Source of the DNA: Muricomes sp049840515
GTDB taxonomy: Bacteria; Bacillota; Clostridia; Lachnospirales; Lachnospiraceae
Assembly: GCA_049840515.1 (NCBI GenBank)
Contig: JASGKW010000007.1
Coordinates: 33,691 to 97,690, forward strand
DNA length: 64,000 nucleotides
Direction: 5' to 3'
The position numbers and the translations under genes are program-made. The notes under the pieces are model-generated. The model saw only the letters and a list, made by a program, of their open reading frames with translations. It did not search any database and had not been told where the DNA came from. Below, in pieces: positions 35,639-44,194 of this stretch (position 1 is the stretch's first letter; each line of letters opens with the position of its first letter).

Positions 35639-36871
35639 CTATACTGGACGGAACAAATGTCTGGGAATACCATCTACCATAACCGGAGACACATCGCCCT
35701 GAATCAAAGGACGTACATAGTTGACAAATGCATCGGCTACATAGCTTCCGTCTTCATTTACCCAGTTTCTGGGAACTAATTTCTCATCGTTGGCTATTTT
35801 GTGCACGTCTTTTACTTCTGTACCGCTCTGATAGGGGTCGTCTGAGAGGCGGTTCAATATTACCATTTTACCGGAATCACCCTCGTCCGCTGCCTTTACT
35901 GCCGCACCGCCTACCTGATAGGCTTCCAGGATGTCCACCCGGGATGCACAGTGTGAAGCTGCGCGCTGGAGGCTGCTAAGTTCAATAGAACGTGTTTTAC
36001 AGCCAATTTCTCCTGCAATATAGCTTGCCAGGTAGCTTGCTGTTCCGGAAAGCTGCTTATGGCCGAATGCGTCCACAAAATCAATACTCTGACCCAGCTC
36101 ACATACATAACGCCCGTCCTCGAGGCGTATTCCCTCGGATACGGCTACCACAACAGAGGATTTTTTGGTAAGCAGTTCTCTTACTTTAAGAGCAAATTTC
36201 TCGATATTAAAAGGCAGTTCAGGCAGATAAATCAAATCAGGGCCGGAGCAGTCCTCACCTCTTGCGAGGGCAGCGGCCCCTGTGAGCCATCCGGCGTTGC
36301 GCCCCATAATTTCCACGATAGATACAAGTCCTTTTTCGTATTCCAGGCAGAAACTATCCCGTATGATTTCCTTCACTGAGGTGCCGATATACTTTGCCGC
36401 ACTTCCAAAACCTGGTGTGTGGTCTGTGAGGGAGAGGTCATTGTCGATTGTCTTGGGGCAGCCGATGAATCGGGTTGCATGTCCTGTTACAATGGCATAG
36501 TCAGAAAGCTTTTTAATGGTATCCATGGAATCATTTCCGCCAATGTAAATAAAAGCCTCGATTTCAAGTTTATCAAGAATGCTGAATATCTTCTCATACA
36601 CTGCCTTGTCTTCATGGATTCCCGGCAGTTTGTAGCGGCAGGAGCCCAGAAAAGCAGCGGGAGTTCTCTTTAATAACTCTGCATCCAGTTCATTGGTAAT
36701 AAAATCTGCCATATCAATATATCTTTCCTGTAAAAGTCCCTGAATGCCGTGAAGCATTCCATAAACTTTTCCAGCCCCTCTATCTTTAGCAGTGCGGTAT
36801 ACTCCGGCCAGGCTTGAATTGATAGCAGCGGTCGGTCCGCCCGATTGTCCTACGATTACATTTCCTTTCAT
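35639..36871 (-). CDS. pfp: Pyrophosphate-dependent 6-phosphofructokinase
   Basis: The enzyme (410 aa) phosphorylates fructose-6-phosphate with PPi, reversibly, which saves ATP in glycolysis. GQSGGPTAAINSSL starts the protein; YIGGNDSMDT replaces the ATP-type GGDGS, a mark of PPi use; PKTIDNDL and EIMGRNAGWL follow. The start at 36871 (after GGAGGTAACATAC) is chosen over an upstream in-frame ATG. Confidence 0.88.
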   Translation of the reverse strand: MKGNVIVGQSGGPTAAINSSLAGVYRTAKDRGAGKVYGMLHGIQGLLQERYIDMADFITNELDAELLKRTPAAFLGSCRYKLPGIHEDKAVYEKIFSILDKLEIEAFIYIGGNDSMDTIKKLSDYAIVTGHATRFIGCPKTIDNDLSLTDHTPGFGSAAKYIGTSVKEIIRDSFCLEYEKGLVSIVEIMGRNAGWLTGAAALARGEDCSGPDLIYLPELPFNIEKFALKVRELLTKKSSVVVAVSEGIRLEDGRYVCELGQSIDFVDAFGHKQLSGTASYLASYIAGEIGCKTRSIELSSLQRAASHCASRVDILEAYQVGGAAVKAADEGDSGKMVILNRLSDDPYQSGTEVKDVHKIANDEKLVPRNWVNEDGSYVADAFVNYVRPLIQGDVSPVMVDGIPRHLFRPV

Positions 36872-37126
36872 GTATGTTACCTCCATATCTAAATTATTGT
36901 CAGTCATATAACAACATTTTAGTATATTATGACCAATTTGTAAACGATAAAAAAAGTAAAATTGTCAAAATAGACAAAACATAGCATGGTCTATATAAAA
37001 GCTTCACTGAGGAGATTTGAAGTAGGATTACTTTTCTGTCCGGGGCTATGTACAGGCTATTTTAAAAATGTTATAATAATGGACATTAGCAGTTCGATAA
37101 GTATAAGTATGCAGGAGGATAAAAAA
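36872..37126. promoter_or_regulatory. Divergent regulatory region pfp / glf
   Basis: A 255-base gap between divergent genes. It holds a short palindrome, TTGTC-N6-GACAA (36962-36977), whose minus strand provides a TTGACA -35 for pfp. No clear gene. Confidence 0.4.
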
Positions 37127-38233
37127 ATGCATCAGTATGATTATCTGATAGTTGGCGCCGGTCTGTACGGTGCTGTTATGGCCCACGAGTTGACGAAAAA
37201 GGGCAAGAAGTGTCTTGTTATTGACAGGCGTGAACATATAGCAGGAAATATTTACTGTGAGGATGTTGAGGGGGTTCATGTACATAAGTATGGCGCTCAC
37301 ATTTTCCACACATCCAATAAGCCGGTGTGGGAATATATGAATCAGTTTACAGAGTTCAATAACTATGTCAATTCTCCCATTGCAATTTACAAGGATGAAT
37401 TATATAACCTGCCTTTTAATATGAACACATTCAGCAAAATGTGGGGAATCAGAACCCCCCAGGAAGCGAAAGATATGATTGCAAAGCAGGTTGCTGAAAC
37501 CGGAATTACAGAACCGGGAAATCTGGAAGAACAGGCTTTGTCCCTTGGCGGAAGGGATGTCTATGAGAAGCTGATAAAGGGATATACCGAGAAGCAGTGG
37601 GGAAGAGACTGCAAAGACCTGCCTGCATTTATTATTAAGAGACTGCCTTTTAGGTTTACCTATGACAATAATTATTTTAACGACAGATACCAGGGAATCC
37701 CGGTTGACGGTTACAATGCAATTGTTGAAAAAATGTTGGACGGTATAGAAGTAAGATTGGGTGTGGATTTCTTTGATTTCAGAAAAGAAAATGCAGATAT
37801 TGCAGAGAATATTATATTTACAGGAATGATAGATGAATACTTTGAGTATCAGCTGGGAGCACTGCAGTACCGCTCTGTGAGATTTGAGACAGAGGTACTT
37901 GACTGTGACAACTATCAGGGAAATGCGGTAGTCAATTATACAGAAAGAGAAGTGCCTTATACAAGAATTATCGAGCATAAACATTTTGAATTTGGAAAGC
38001 AGGAGAAGACTGTGATTTCCAGAGAGTATTCATCTGAGTGGGAAGTTGGGATGGAGCCGTATTATCCTGTGAATGATGAACAGAATAACAAGCTGTTTGA
38101 GCGCTATAAAGAACTGGCGGCGAACGAGAAGAATGTAATCTTTGGCGGACGTCTGGGAGATTACAAATACTATGACATGGACAAAGTTGTGGAGGCAGCA
38201 TTGAACAGACTGGAAGAAATGCAGGTGAAATAA
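37127..38233 (+). CDS. glf: UDP-galactopyranose mutase
   Basis: Glf (368 aa) is a flavoenzyme turning UDP-galactopyranose into UDP-galactofuranose for surface glycans. The FAD-binding YLIVGAGLYGAVMAHELTK start, HKYGAHIFHTSNKPVWEY, GYTEKQWGRD and FNDRYQGIPVDGYNAI are characteristic. ATG 37127 follows AGGAGGAT; an in-frame upstream start at 36986 would add 47 odd residues. Confidence 0.94.
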   Translation: MHQYDYLIVGAGLYGAVMAHELTKKGKKCLVIDRREHIAGNIYCEDVEGVHVHKYGAHIFHTSNKPVWEYMNQFTEFNNYVNSPIAIYKDELYNLPFNMNTFSKMWGIRTPQEAKDMIAKQVAETGITEPGNLEEQALSLGGRDVYEKLIKGYTEKQWGRDCKDLPAFIIKRLPFRFTYDNNYFNDRYQGIPVDGYNAIVEKMLDGIEVRLGVDFFDFRKENADIAENIIFTGMIDEYFEYQLGALQYRSVRFETEVLDCDNYQGNAVVNYTEREVPYTRIIEHKHFEFGKQEKTVISREYSSEWEVGMEPYYPVNDEQNNKLFERYKELAANEKNVIFGGRLGDYKYYDMDKVVEAALNRLEEMQVK

Positions 38234-38238
38234 CAAAA

Positions 38239-38658
38239 ATGAAAGATAAGAAAAAAACAGGTCTGTGGCAGCAGATATCCAGATTTGCGGTAGTAGGCGG
38301 AAGCGCGTTTCTGGTAGACTATGGTGTTATGATACTGTTCACCGAGTTGTTTGGAGTAAATTACCTGATTTCCAACGCAATATCCTTTGTTGTTTCAGTG
38401 ATTTATAATTACATTCTGAGTGTAAGCTGGGTATTTAATGTAACCGATGAAAGAAGCCAGACACAGGACTTTGCAGTATTTATTGTTTTAAGTGTGATCG
38501 GCCTGGGAATCAATCAGTTAATCATGTGGCTGTGTGTGGAGAAGCTTAGTATCTTCTATATGATATCCAAAATAGGGGCTACCGGCGTGGTCATGGTGTA
38601 CAACTTTGTTACCAGAAAGATATTTTTAGAAAACGGGAAAAAGGATGCAGGCATGTAA
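38239..38658 (+). CDS. GtrA-family membrane protein
   Basis: A 139-residue protein with four membrane segments and the GtrA pattern (FAVVGGSAFLVDYGVMILF, NAISFVVSVIYNYILSVSWVF in parts). GtrA-like flippases move lipid-linked sugars. Five bases after glf, so both probably serve surface polysaccharide synthesis. Confidence 0.87.
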   Translation: MKDKKKTGLWQQISRFAVVGGSAFLVDYGVMILFTELFGVNYLISNAISFVVSVIYNYILSVSWVFNVTDERSQTQDFAVFIVLSVIGLGINQLIMWLCVEKLSIFYMISKIGATGVVMVYNFVTRKIFLENGKKDAGM

Positions 38659-38675
38659 TAGTGCTTGCATTTTTT
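38645..38675 (+). terminator. Terminator overlapping the gtrA 3' end
   Basis: ATGCAGGC pairs with GCTTGCAT (one wobble) and is followed by TTTTTT; the left arm is inside the last codons of the gene. Confidence 0.7.
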
Positions 38676-38795
38676 CTGCAAATCAAGTAGGATATAAATA
38701 TTCTGATAAGTCTCACCATCTTAACATTTTATTTCATAGTCAGTTCTGATAAGTATTTCAATAAATAAGTAAAAACTGCAGAAAGGAGTGCGTTT

Positions 38796-39386
38796 ATTAC
38801 AGAGAGAAGATATGAAGTTCTCAAATTTATAGAGCATAATGGAAGATGCCGTGTTTCTATGGATTGTATTGCCGGAAGGCTGCTGATACACAGGCTGCAT
38901 GACAGACAGGATATCACAAAAGAAATTGTATTGAGGTGGTTTTCTCTGCTGACGATAGAGTTGGAAAGATATCACCGGTGCAGGAAAGAGCAGTGTTACA
39001 GATATTTGAATCCTTACAGTATTCTTGTCACAGAGGAGGAGAAAATATTGCTTCTTGATTTGAGTGCTCAGAGCAATAGCTTTGTTTTGAAGAATATTCA
39101 AAAACCGGCTATGCGTGAGCATTTTGTCAAACCAGTTATTTATGTAAGAGAAAACACAAAAATATCCCTGGATTTCTATGGTCTGGGAAAAACCATGCAA
39201 TTCGTACTGGCCTGCACAGAGGAGGTCATCTCATTTTCTAAGATAGAAGAATATCTTTTGTTTCGGGTCGTAGAAAAATGTCTGGGAGAAAACCTAAAAA
39301 AGAAATATGATAATCTAAAACAAGTTCAAAAAGAATTACCTAAAATGTATAAAAAGAAATTTAAGACAAAATATAAAAAGCAGTAG
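38796..39386 (+). CDS. Protein-kinase-like hypothetical protein, rare start codon
   Basis: About 196 residues. YHRCRKEQCYRYLNPYSILV then KILLLDLSAQSN recalls the catalytic-loop and DFG regions of protein kinases, but with the catalytic Asp not evident, so possibly a pseudokinase. Similarity runs upstream of the first ATG (38859): ERRYEVLKFIEHNGRCRVS. An ATT at 38796 lies seven bases after AAAGGAG; ATT start or a base error. Function unknown. Confidence 0.55.
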   Translation: MTERRYEVLKFIEHNGRCRVSMDCIAGRLLIHRLHDRQDITKEIVLRWFSLLTIELERYHRCRKEQCYRYLNPYSILVTEEEKILLLDLSAQSNSFVLKNIQKPAMREHFVKPVIYVRENTKISLDFYGLGKTMQFVLACTEEVISFSKIEEYLLFRVVEKCLGENLKKKYDNLKQVQKELPKMYKKKFKTKYKKQ

Positions 39387-39462
39387 TACTTACAGTAATA
39401 AGATGATTGGAAAATTAAAAGATAGTGAGAGATTTATTGGAAAGCAGCTCTAAAAAGGGAGG

Positions 39463-39493
39463 ATGCCGGGTAACCCTTTCGGATTCCCGGCAT
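39463..39493 (+). other. Hairpin in intergenic region 39387-39632
   Basis: ATGCCGGG pairs with CCCGGCAT around a 15-nt loop. No T run follows. The rest of the 246-base gap shows no gene. Confidence 0.4.
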
Positions 39494-39632
39494 GTATTAT
39501 GAAAAAGTTTATTCAAATAGTGTTACACCTGTTGTCGATTGTTAGTATCAAATTAAGATGTTCTTCATTTGATATACTTAGTATATTCAATAGAAATGAA
39601 GAAAACATGAGTAGAAAATGAAAGTTCTTTGA

Positions 39633-39908
39633 ATGATAAATGAACAAATTATGAACAGTGAGGTGCCTATAGAGATGAAGTTATCTGGGACGGTCAGGGT
39701 ATTTGATGGACGGGAAAGCAAAACCTGTGTTTATTTGGAGGCCAGAAATGGCGGTATTCTGGATTGGTCAGGTGATATGCGGTATAAAGCAGACTTAAGT
39801 TTAGATAAATATAAGAAAAATTTAAGACCCCTGCACTTGGAATACACAGCGGATTGTGATATTCTAAGTGCAGGATTTTTGAAGTGGGTTTGTCCACTTT
39901 GTTTTTGA
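39633..39908 (+). CDS. Hypothetical protein, 91 aa
   Basis: Soluble reading frame ending just before the DUF1700 gene, with a mixed beta-like N-terminal half and a Cys at the C-terminus (KWVCPLCF). No family recognised. The Shine-Dalgarno sequence is weak, so it could be spurious; spacing to the next gene suggests co-transcription if real. Confidence 0.35.
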   Translation: MINEQIMNSEVPIEMKLSGTVRVFDGRESKTCVYLEARNGGILDWSGDMRYKADLSLDKYKKNLRPLHLEYTADCDILSAGFLKWVCPLCF

Positions 39909-39926
39909 CGAGAGGAGAAAAATAAA

Positions 39927-40400
39927 ATGACACACAGCGAATTTCTTCAGGAATTGCGCAGGGCATTGGAGAATGATTTGTCCGGAAGAATTGTTGAGGA
40001 GAATGTAGAGTTTTATAGTCAATATATTAAAGATGAAGTGAAACAAGGTAAGAGCGAGGAAGAAATTCTGCAAATGCTGGGAGACCCCTGGGTTCTTGCA
40101 AAGACAGTTATAGATGCCCAGGATGGGACGGATGAAGCAACGGTATATGGAACAAGCAGAAAGTCTGATACAGAGTACAGCAATGAGCGGTCCGGCAGAG
40201 AGAAACCAGATATGCAGGTGAATATGTTCAGAGTTGATACATGGTGGAAAAAGCTGCTTTGGACACTGGTCATTATAATGCTGGTGCTTGGTGTGGTTGC
40301 GATAGTGACCGGTGTGATTCGATTTCTCGCTCCAGTTTTAATACCGCTTTTGCTTATTACGCTGGTTATCAGGGCAATTGGGGGCGGCCGCCGCAGGTAA
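39927..40400 (+). CDS. DUF1700-type (HAAS domain) membrane protein
   Basis: A 157-residue protein. The N-terminal helical domain (THSEFLQELRRALEND...EEEILQMLGDP) is the HAAS/DUF1700 type found in sensor-associated membrane proteins, followed by a polar linker and two membrane segments (about 110-130 and 135-150) and a basic end. Good AGGAG site. Function unknown; no PadR-type partner is adjacent. Confidence 0.7.
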   Translation: MTHSEFLQELRRALENDLSGRIVEENVEFYSQYIKDEVKQGKSEEEILQMLGDPWVLAKTVIDAQDGTDEATVYGTSRKSDTEYSNERSGREKPDMQVNMFRVDTWWKKLLWTLVIIMLVLGVVAIVTGVIRFLAPVLIPLLLITLVIRAIGGGRRR

Positions 40401-40435
40401 GACCCGTTCTTGTTATATATTATAGAAGAAAAGTA

Positions 40436-40466
40436 AAAGACCGATGGGGGAGCCATCGGTCTTTTG
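40436..40466 (+). terminator. Terminator after the DUF1700 gene
   Basis: AAAGACCGATGG pairs with CCATCGGTCTTT around a 5-nt loop. Confidence 0.85.
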
Positions 40467-40654
40467 AGGGGAGTATAAATAATTAATAAGGGGTTGTAGA
40501 AAGTAACCTTTCTACAAGAATTAGTATAATATATGAAATTGGAAAAAGCAAGCAAAATTATAAAAAAAGATTAAAAGATTAAAAGATGAATAAAAAGCGG
40601 AATGCGAAGAAATAATATGAGTGTACCAAATAATTTTTCTCAGGAGGAAAACTC

Positions 40655-40855
40655 ATGGCAAAGAATAATAACACAAATAATTCTTCAAAAAATGCAAACA
40701 GCAACGCATATTCATCTTATTCCGATGAGCAGAGCAAAAACAAAAACGCAAGCAAGAGCGCAAATAAGAGTTCTGCAAACAATTCCACATCTGATAAGTA
40801 CAAGAGCAGCAACAGCAGCAATATGAATTCTTACAGCGAGAAAAACAACTATTAA
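40655..40855 (+). CDS. Small Asn/Ser/Lys-rich protein, 66 aa
   Basis: Low-complexity hydrophilic protein; Asn, Ser and Lys make up most residues, with Tyr pairs at the end. CAGGAGGA sits seven bases before ATG 40655 and a terminator follows, so it looks like a real single gene. It recalls small acid-soluble or other spore proteins in composition only; no family match is claimed. Confidence 0.65.
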   Translation: MAKNNNTNNSSKNANSNAYSSYSDEQSKNKNASKSANKSSANNSTSDKYKSSNSSNMNSYSEKNNY

Positions 40856-40915
40856 TCAAGGGATTCTATACAAAGAAGCATAAGATAAAACTTGTTTTGG
40901 TACACGTTTGATGTC

Positions 40916-40957
40916 AATTTAGGGCGTAGTAAATTAAACTTTACTATGCCCTAAATT
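40916..40957 (+). terminator. Strong hairpin terminator
   Basis: AATTTAGGGCGTAGTAAA pairs with TTTACTATGCCCTAAATT (one wobble) around TTAAAC. It separates the Asn-rich gene from the methyltransferase gene. Confidence 0.75.
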
Positions 40958-41026
40958 TATAGTAATATTAGTACATATATTTTGAAGAAACAAAAGAATG
41001 CTTTTAAAAGCAATATAGGAGAATAC

Positions 41027-42175
41027 ATGGATAAAATAGAGTTAATTGCACCTTGTCATTTCGGCCTGGAATCGGTCCTCAAGAGGGAAATTCTGGATTT
41101 GGGATATGAGATTGCACAGGTAGAAGATGGAAGAGTCACTTTTTATGGTGATGTGAAAGCAATTTGCAGGGCAAATATTTTTCTGCGCACAGCGGAGAGA
41201 GTCTTGCTGAAGGTGGGAAGTTTCAAGGCAGAGACTTTCGATGAATTATTTGAAAAGACAAAGAAAATTCCGTGGGAGAATTATATCCCCAAGGATGGGA
41301 AGTTCTGGGTAGCAAAAGCAGCATCAGTGAAAAGCAAGCTGTTCAGCCCCTCCGACATTCAGTCAATTATGAAAAAGGCTATGGTGGAGCGTATGAAAGC
41401 CCGCTATCATATGACATGGTTTGAGGAGACAGGTGCCTCATATCCCGTGAGAGTATTTTTTATGAAAGATATGGTTACAGTTGGAATTGATACCTCGGGA
41501 GTTTCCCTGCATAAGAGGGGATACCGTCAGTTATCCAGCAAGGCCCCCATTACAGAGACACTTGCGGCGGCATTGATTATGCTGACCCCCTGGAAGGCAG
41601 ACCGGGTTCTGGTGGACCCATACTGTGGCAGCGGTACATTTCCGATTGAAGCGGCTATGATTGCCGCAAACATGGCACCGGGCATGAACCGTTCATTTGT
41701 GGCTGAGGACTGGAGCAATATGATTCCCAAAAACGACTGGTATGAAGCTGTGGACGAAGCCAATAATCTGGTGGATGATACGATAGAAGTAGATATACAA
41801 GGATATGATATAGACCCCGAGGTGGTGAAAGCTGCAAGACAGAATGCGAAAGACGCAGGTGTGGAACATATGATACATTTCCAGCAGCGTGCGGTGAAGG
41901 ACTTAAGACACCCTAAGAAATATGGATTCATTATCACGAACCCTCCTTACGGAGAGCGTCTGGAGGAAAAGCAGGCGCTGCCCCAGCTATATAGTGAATT
42001 TGGGGAGAGCTTCCGCAATCTGGACAGCTGGTCTGCATATATGATAACAAGTTATGAAGATGCCGAGAGATATTTTGGAAGAAAGGCAGATAAGAACCGA
42101 AAGATTTACAATGGAATGATTAAGACCTATTTTTACCAATTTATGGGTCCGAGACCTCCCAAACCAAAGAAATAG
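41027..42175 (+). CDS. THUMP-domain RNA guanine-N2 methyltransferase (RlmL/YpsC type)
   Basis: A 382-residue enzyme with an N-terminal ferredoxin-like/THUMP RNA-binding part (APCHFGLESVLKREILDLGY to about residue 150) and a C-terminal Rossmann methyltransferase: VDPYCGSGTFPIEAAMIA is the SAM site and TNPPYGER the catalytic NPPY. It probably makes m2G in 23S rRNA. ATG 41027 follows TAGGAG. First of a three-gene unit. Confidence 0.9.
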   Translation: MDKIELIAPCHFGLESVLKREILDLGYEIAQVEDGRVTFYGDVKAICRANIFLRTAERVLLKVGSFKAETFDELFEKTKKIPWENYIPKDGKFWVAKAASVKSKLFSPSDIQSIMKKAMVERMKARYHMTWFEETGASYPVRVFFMKDMVTVGIDTSGVSLHKRGYRQLSSKAPITETLAAALIMLTPWKADRVLVDPYCGSGTFPIEAAMIAANMAPGMNRSFVAEDWSNMIPKNDWYEAVDEANNLVDDTIEVDIQGYDIDPEVVKAARQNAKDAGVEHMIHFQQRAVKDLRHPKKYGFIITNPPYGERLEEKQALPQLYSEFGESFRNLDSWSAYMITSYEDAERYFGRKADKNRKIYNGMIKTYFYQFMGPRPPKPKK

Positions 42176-42186
42176 GGGAATGAACA

Positions 42187-42792
42187 ATGGAAAAGAGAAT
42201 AATTTTTGCCACAGGCAATGAGGATAAGATGAAAGAAATCCGTATGATTCTTGCGGATTTAGGAATGCCTGTTTATTCCATGAAAGAAGCTGGAGTTGAT
42301 ATAGATATAGTGGAGGATGGAGTTACTTTTGAGGAAAATGCTGTGATTAAGGCGGAGGCCGTCTCAAGGCTGCTTCCCCATGATATTGTGCTGGCTGACG
42401 ATTCAGGGCTTGAGATTGATTATCTGGATAAGGCACCGGGAATTTACTCTGCCAGGTTTATGGGGGAAGACACATCCTATGATATTAAAAACCGGGCACT
42501 GCTTGATAAATTAGAAGGAGTGCCGAGAGAGAAGAGAACTGCACGTTTTGTCTGTGCAATAGCGGCGGCATTTCCTGATGGAACGGTGGAGACAGTCAGG
42601 GGCACAGTGGAAGGAATCATCGGCTTTGATATGGTGGGGGAGCACGGCTTTGGGTATGACCCCATTTTTTATCTGCCGGAATATGGGTGCTCCACCGCTG
42701 AGATGGACCCGGACAAGAAGAATAAAATCAGTCACAGGGGCAATGCCTTAAGGAAAATGCGCGAAGTTATGGAAAGAAAATATATTAAATAA
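42187..42792 (+). CDS. rdgB: XTP/dITP diphosphatase (RdgB/HAM1)
   Basis: A 201-residue house-cleaning enzyme hydrolysing dITP, XTP and dHAPTP to stop their incorporation in DNA. FATGNEDKMKEIRMIL opens it, ADDSGLEIDYLDKAPGIYSARF holds the metal site (in parts), and GFGYDPIFYLPE follows. Twelve bases after the methyltransferase gene. Confidence 0.94.
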   Translation: MEKRIIFATGNEDKMKEIRMILADLGMPVYSMKEAGVDIDIVEDGVTFEENAVIKAEAVSRLLPHDIVLADDSGLEIDYLDKAPGIYSARFMGEDTSYDIKNRALLDKLEGVPREKRTARFVCAIAAAFPDGTVETVRGTVEGIIGFDMVGEHGFGYDPIFYLPEYGCSTAEMDPDKKNKISHRGNALRKMREVMERKYIK

Positions 42793-42811
42793 GAAACAGG
42801 GAAGAAAATAT

Positions 42812-43294
42812 ATGAGAGTATTAATAGTGAGCGATACACACGGAAATCATAGAAATTTGGATAAAGTACTGGAATTAGTCCCTGATATAGACATGTTTAT
42901 TCATCTGGGTGATGTAGAAGGCGGGGAGGAGTACCTGGATGCAGTGTTGGACTGTGAGAAGCATCTTGTAAGGGGAAATAATGACTTTTTTTCAGAGCTT
43001 CCCAAAGAAGAAGAGTTTTACATCGGGAAATACAAAGTTTTTATCTCACACGGACATATGAGTTATGTGTCACTAAATATGGAGCACATTAAAGAAGAGG
43101 GAAAAGCGCGGGGAGTGGATCTTGTCATGTTTGGACATACACACAAACCATACCTCTATCAGGATGAGGACATTATTCTTCTGAATCCTGGCAGCGTATC
43201 TTTTCCGAGACAGGAAGGGCGCAGGGGCAGCTATATGATTATGGAAATAGATGAGAAAGAGAACCTGAACTTTCAACAATGCTACCTGGACTGA
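42812..43294 (+). CDS. YfcE/MJ0936-type metallophosphoesterase
   Basis: A 160-residue calcineurin-like phosphoesterase. Metal ligands are visible in SDTHGN (residues 7-12), HLGDVEGG, RGNND and SHGHM...GHTH. Related enzymes cleave phosphodiesters or phosphomonoesters; the natural substrate is unclear. Last gene before the tRNA cluster. Confidence 0.9.
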   Translation: MRVLIVSDTHGNHRNLDKVLELVPDIDMFIHLGDVEGGEEYLDAVLDCEKHLVRGNNDFFSELPKEEEFYIGKYKVFISHGHMSYVSLNMEHIKEEGKARGVDLVMFGHTHKPYLYQDEDIILLNPGSVSFPRQEGRRGSYMIMEIDEKENLNFQQCYLD

Positions 43295-43387
43295 AGGAGA
43301 AAGAGTAACAGTTTTGTGCCAAAAAAGGGCGTTAAATGGGGCTTTTAAAGGGCAAAAAATAAATGTCAAAAAAATAAAAAATAAATG

Positions 43388-43416
43388 TTGACAGATAGAC
43401 AAGCGTGTTATATAAT
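43388..43416 (+). promoter_or_regulatory. Consensus promoter of the tRNA cluster
   Basis: TTGACA (43388-43393), 17-bp spacer and TATAAT (43411-43416), about 45 bases before tRNA-Pro. Confidence 0.85.
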
Positions 43417-43460
43417 AATTCTTGTGTCACGGACAAAACAACAGTGATAACATTGAATAT

Positions 43461-43535
43461 CGGGGTGTGGCTCAGCTTGGCTAGAGCGCCTGGTTTGGGA
43501 CCAGGAGGTCGCAGGTTCGAATCCTGTCACCCCGA
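43461..43535 (+). tRNA. tRNA-Pro (TGG)
   Basis: Acceptor CGGGGTG/CACCCCG, anticodon loop TTTGGGA, T loop GGTTCGAATCC. No encoded CCA. Confidence 0.95.
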
Positions 43536-43539
43536 TTAT

Positions 43540-43610
43540 GCGGGTGTAGTTCAATGGTAGAACACTAGCCTTCCAAGCTAGATACGTGGGTTCGATTCCC
43601 ATCACCCGCT
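43540..43610 (+). tRNA. tRNA-Gly (TCC)
   Basis: Acceptor GCGGGTG/CACCCGC, anticodon stem CTAGC around CTTCCAA, T loop GGTTCGATTCC. Confidence 0.95.
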
Positions 43611-43661
43611 TTCTTGCAGCCCATATTTGCAAGAACTTAGAGCAGGGGTTAAATCGCATAA

Positions 43662-43735
43662 GAGTCTGTAGCTCAGCTGGATAGAGCAACGGCCTTCTAA
43701 GCCGTAGGTCGAGGGTTCGAATCCCCCCAGGCTCG
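43662..43735 (+). tRNA. tRNA-Arg (TCT)
   Basis: Acceptor GAGTCTG/CAGGCTC (one wobble), anticodon loop CTTCTAA, T loop GGTTCGAATCC. Confidence 0.93.
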
Positions 43736-43739
43736 TTAT

Positions 43740-43814
43740 GGTGGGTATGGTGCAGTTGGTTAGCGCGCCAGATTGTGGTTCTGGATGTCGTGGGTTCGAA
43801 TCCCACTATCCACC
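43740..43814 (+). tRNA. tRNA-His (GTG)
   Basis: Acceptor GTGGGTA/TATCCAC with the extra 5' G at 43740 facing C at 43814; anticodon GTG in CCAGATTGTGGTTCTGG. Confidence 0.94.
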
Positions 43815-43864
43815 TTTTTTTATGTCTAAGTAATGGAAACGCAGTGTCGGATATAAGTCTTTAA

Positions 43865-43936
43865 TGGGCTATCGCCAAGCGGTAAGGCACAGGACTTTGA
43901 CTCCTGCATTCGCTGGTTCGAATCCAGCTAGCCCAG
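43865..43936 (+). tRNA. tRNA-Gln (TTG)
   Basis: Acceptor TGGGCTA/TAGCCCA, anticodon loop CTTTGAC, T loop GGTTCGAATCC. Confidence 0.94.
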
Positions 43937-43974
43937 TTTACCTGAGCACATCAGGGAGCAATAAAATAGCATAA

Positions 43975-44047
43975 GGGCGTGTAGCTCAGTTGGTAGAGCA
44001 CTTGACTTTTAATCAAGTTGTCCGGAGTTCGAACCTCCGCACGCTCA
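43975..44047 (+). tRNA. tRNA-Lys (TTT), probable phage attachment site
   Basis: Acceptor GGGCGTG/CACGCTC (one wobble), anticodon loop CTTTTAA, T loop AGTTCGAACCT. The minus-strand integrase gene lies 148 bases downstream, so the 3' end of this tRNA is the likely attL core. Confidence 0.94.
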
Positions 44048-44055
44048 TTTGTAGA

Positions 44056-44098
44056 ATTACCGTAATCCCAGTGTTTTCAAGGGGTTGCGGTATTTTTT
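44056..44098 (+). terminator. Terminator after tRNA-Lys
   Basis: ATTACCGTAATCCC pairs imperfectly with GGGGTTGCGGTAT and is followed by TTTTT. Confidence 0.7.
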
Positions 44099-44143
44099 AT
44101 GTTTTTGCAGTAGTTCAAAGTATATCAAAGTAATGCCGTGTAA

Positions 44144-44193
44144 ATGTCCCAAAAGTGTCCCATCAGCAACAACATGTCCCAAAAGTGTCCCAT
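44144..44193. repeat. Direct repeats next to the integrase gene (arm-site candidates)
   Basis: Two identical 20-base copies, at 44144-44163 and 44174-44193, each made of two TGTCCC half-units separated by AAAAG. Copy starts are 30 bp apart, close to three helical turns. Placed between tRNA-Lys and the integrase stop, they look like integrase arm-binding sites. Confidence 0.6.
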
Positions 44194-44194
44194 A

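Noticed and set aside
44144..44193. CRISPR-like repeats
   Set aside because: Only two copies with a 10-base gap and no cas genes; better explained as integrase arm sites. No CRISPR array was seen in the window.
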